Assembly: GCF_020523825.1 (NCBI RefSeq)
Contig: NZ_JAJALK010000001.1
Coordinates: 186,001-250,000, forward strand
DNA: 64,000 nt
Reading direction: 5' to 3'
Origin: Methylobacterium brachiatum
Lineage (GTDB): Bacteria > Pseudomonadota > Alphaproteobacteria > Rhizobiales > Beijerinckiaceae
A program made the translations under genes and the position numbers. The notes below the pieces were generated by a model. It was not told the origin of the DNA. It did not search any database and saw only the letters and a list, made by a program, of their open reading frames with translations. Of this stretch, positions 63,725 through 64,000 are shown in pieces (within the stretch, counting starts at the first letter, position 1; every line of letters starts with the position of its first letter).

Positions 63725-64000
63725 TCACGACTTGCCGGGCAGCGGCTCGGCGAGCAGGCGGTTCTTCACCACCCAGCGCATGGCATGCGCCCAGGTGTCG
63801 TCGGTATCGGCCCGGATCGTCACCTGGCCGCCGCGCACCATCTTGCCGGTCTCGGCCTCGGCGATGGTGACGTTCAGGTTGAAGATCTGACCGGATCCCT
63901 TCTCCACATAGCCGGTCACGACGAGATCCGCACCCAGGCTCTTGGCGATGTCGGCCGCGCAGCCGTTGCACTTGTAGAGCGGCCCTTCCTTGGCGACCAC
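63725..64000 (-). CDS. DUF2380-like protein, 5' end cut by the window
   Basis: 91 codons are visible to the right edge. The frame is open beyond it, and the M at 64000 is probably internal, so the true N-terminus (likely a signal peptide) is missing. The part seen includes a Cys pair in YKCNGCAADIAKSLGADLVVTGYVEKGSG and a strand-rich C-terminus (NLNVTIAEAETGKMVRGGQ), which is the DUF2380 pattern. It would be a periplasmic protein of unknown function. Its stop is 4 bp before the mfnB start, so it is the first visible gene of the C1-cofactor transcript. Confidence 0.72.
   Translation of the reverse strand: MVAKEGPLYKCNGCAADIAKSLGADLVVTGYVEKGSGQIFNLNVTIAEAETGKMVRGGQVTIRADTDDTWAHAMRWVVKNRLLAEPLPGKS

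Overview
The window is GC-rich, gene-dense DNA from an alphaproteobacterial methylotroph. Methylobacterium/Methylorubrum is the best fit. The grounds are an oxalate/formyl-CoA locus, archaeal-type C1-cofactor (methylofuran/tetrahydromethanopterin) biosynthesis genes at the right end, an MxaD-like periplasmic protein, the alphaproteobacterial order erpA-dgt-argS-SPOR-nagZ-tatABC, many GTG/TTG starts, and short palindromic intergenic repeats. No rRNA, tRNA, CRISPR array, insertion sequence or prophage was recognised. Almost everything looks chromosomal.

Layout. 1-6.6 kb: an oxalate/C1 locus with a GntR/FCD regulator, an OxlT-type antiporter, a class II aldolase-like protein, a formyl-H4F hydrolase/formyltransferase-like protein and formyl-CoA transferase. 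Three related GTATAC-type operator candidates are scattered through it. 7-8.4 kb: unknown small and coiled-coil proteins. 8.4-14.4 kb: a TetR regulator divergent from a tripartite RND efflux operon with two different adaptors and one pump. 14.5-17.8 kb: a small secreted protein, pterin carbinolamine dehydratase and an NMT1/SsuABC-like ABC importer. 17.8-28.7 kb: a large unknown secreted protein, then A-type Fe-S carrier, dGTPase-like, a Gly/Tyr-rich secreted protein, argS, SPOR protein, nagZ and tatABC. The scpAB genes often found between nagZ and tatA are not there.

28.8-38.7 kb: tyrS divergent from anmK, a catalase-like protein, an orphan McrB-N-like (DUF3578) protein beside a HigBA-type toxin-antitoxin pair, aroC, a RibB fused to a degenerate GTP-cyclohydrolase-II-like domain, a LysE exporter, a histone-deacetylase-like amidohydrolase and an L,D-transpeptidase lipoprotein. 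38.8-49.8 kb: acyl-CoA carboxylase biotin subunit, a pair of coupled membrane microproteins, a gamma-glutamylcyclotransferase-like protein, a formate/nitrite transporter behind a possible sigma-54 promoter, acylphosphatase, DUF599 and DUF3253 proteins, a YdcF-like protein, an RraA-like protein lacking its signature residues, a GST, and an EF-P beta-lysylation module (epmA-epmB divergent from efp).

50-58.6 kb: DUF1624 membrane protein, double cold-shock protein, DUF192, dienelactone-hydrolase-like, a single-domain response regulator, an alpha/beta hydrolase that has lost its nucleophile, several unknown small proteins and an orphan UUCG terminator. 58.7-64 kb: a minus-strand gene train with tightly overlapping starts: DUF2380 (cut by the edge), MfnB-like furan synthase, MfnE-like kinase, DUF6513/pteroate-synthase-like and DUF447. 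It is followed after 116 bp by an MxaD-like protein coupled to a YVTN beta-propeller. This joins cytoplasmic C1-cofactor synthesis to proteins of the periplasmic alcohol-oxidation type.

All functions are read from protein sequence by eye. No database search was run.
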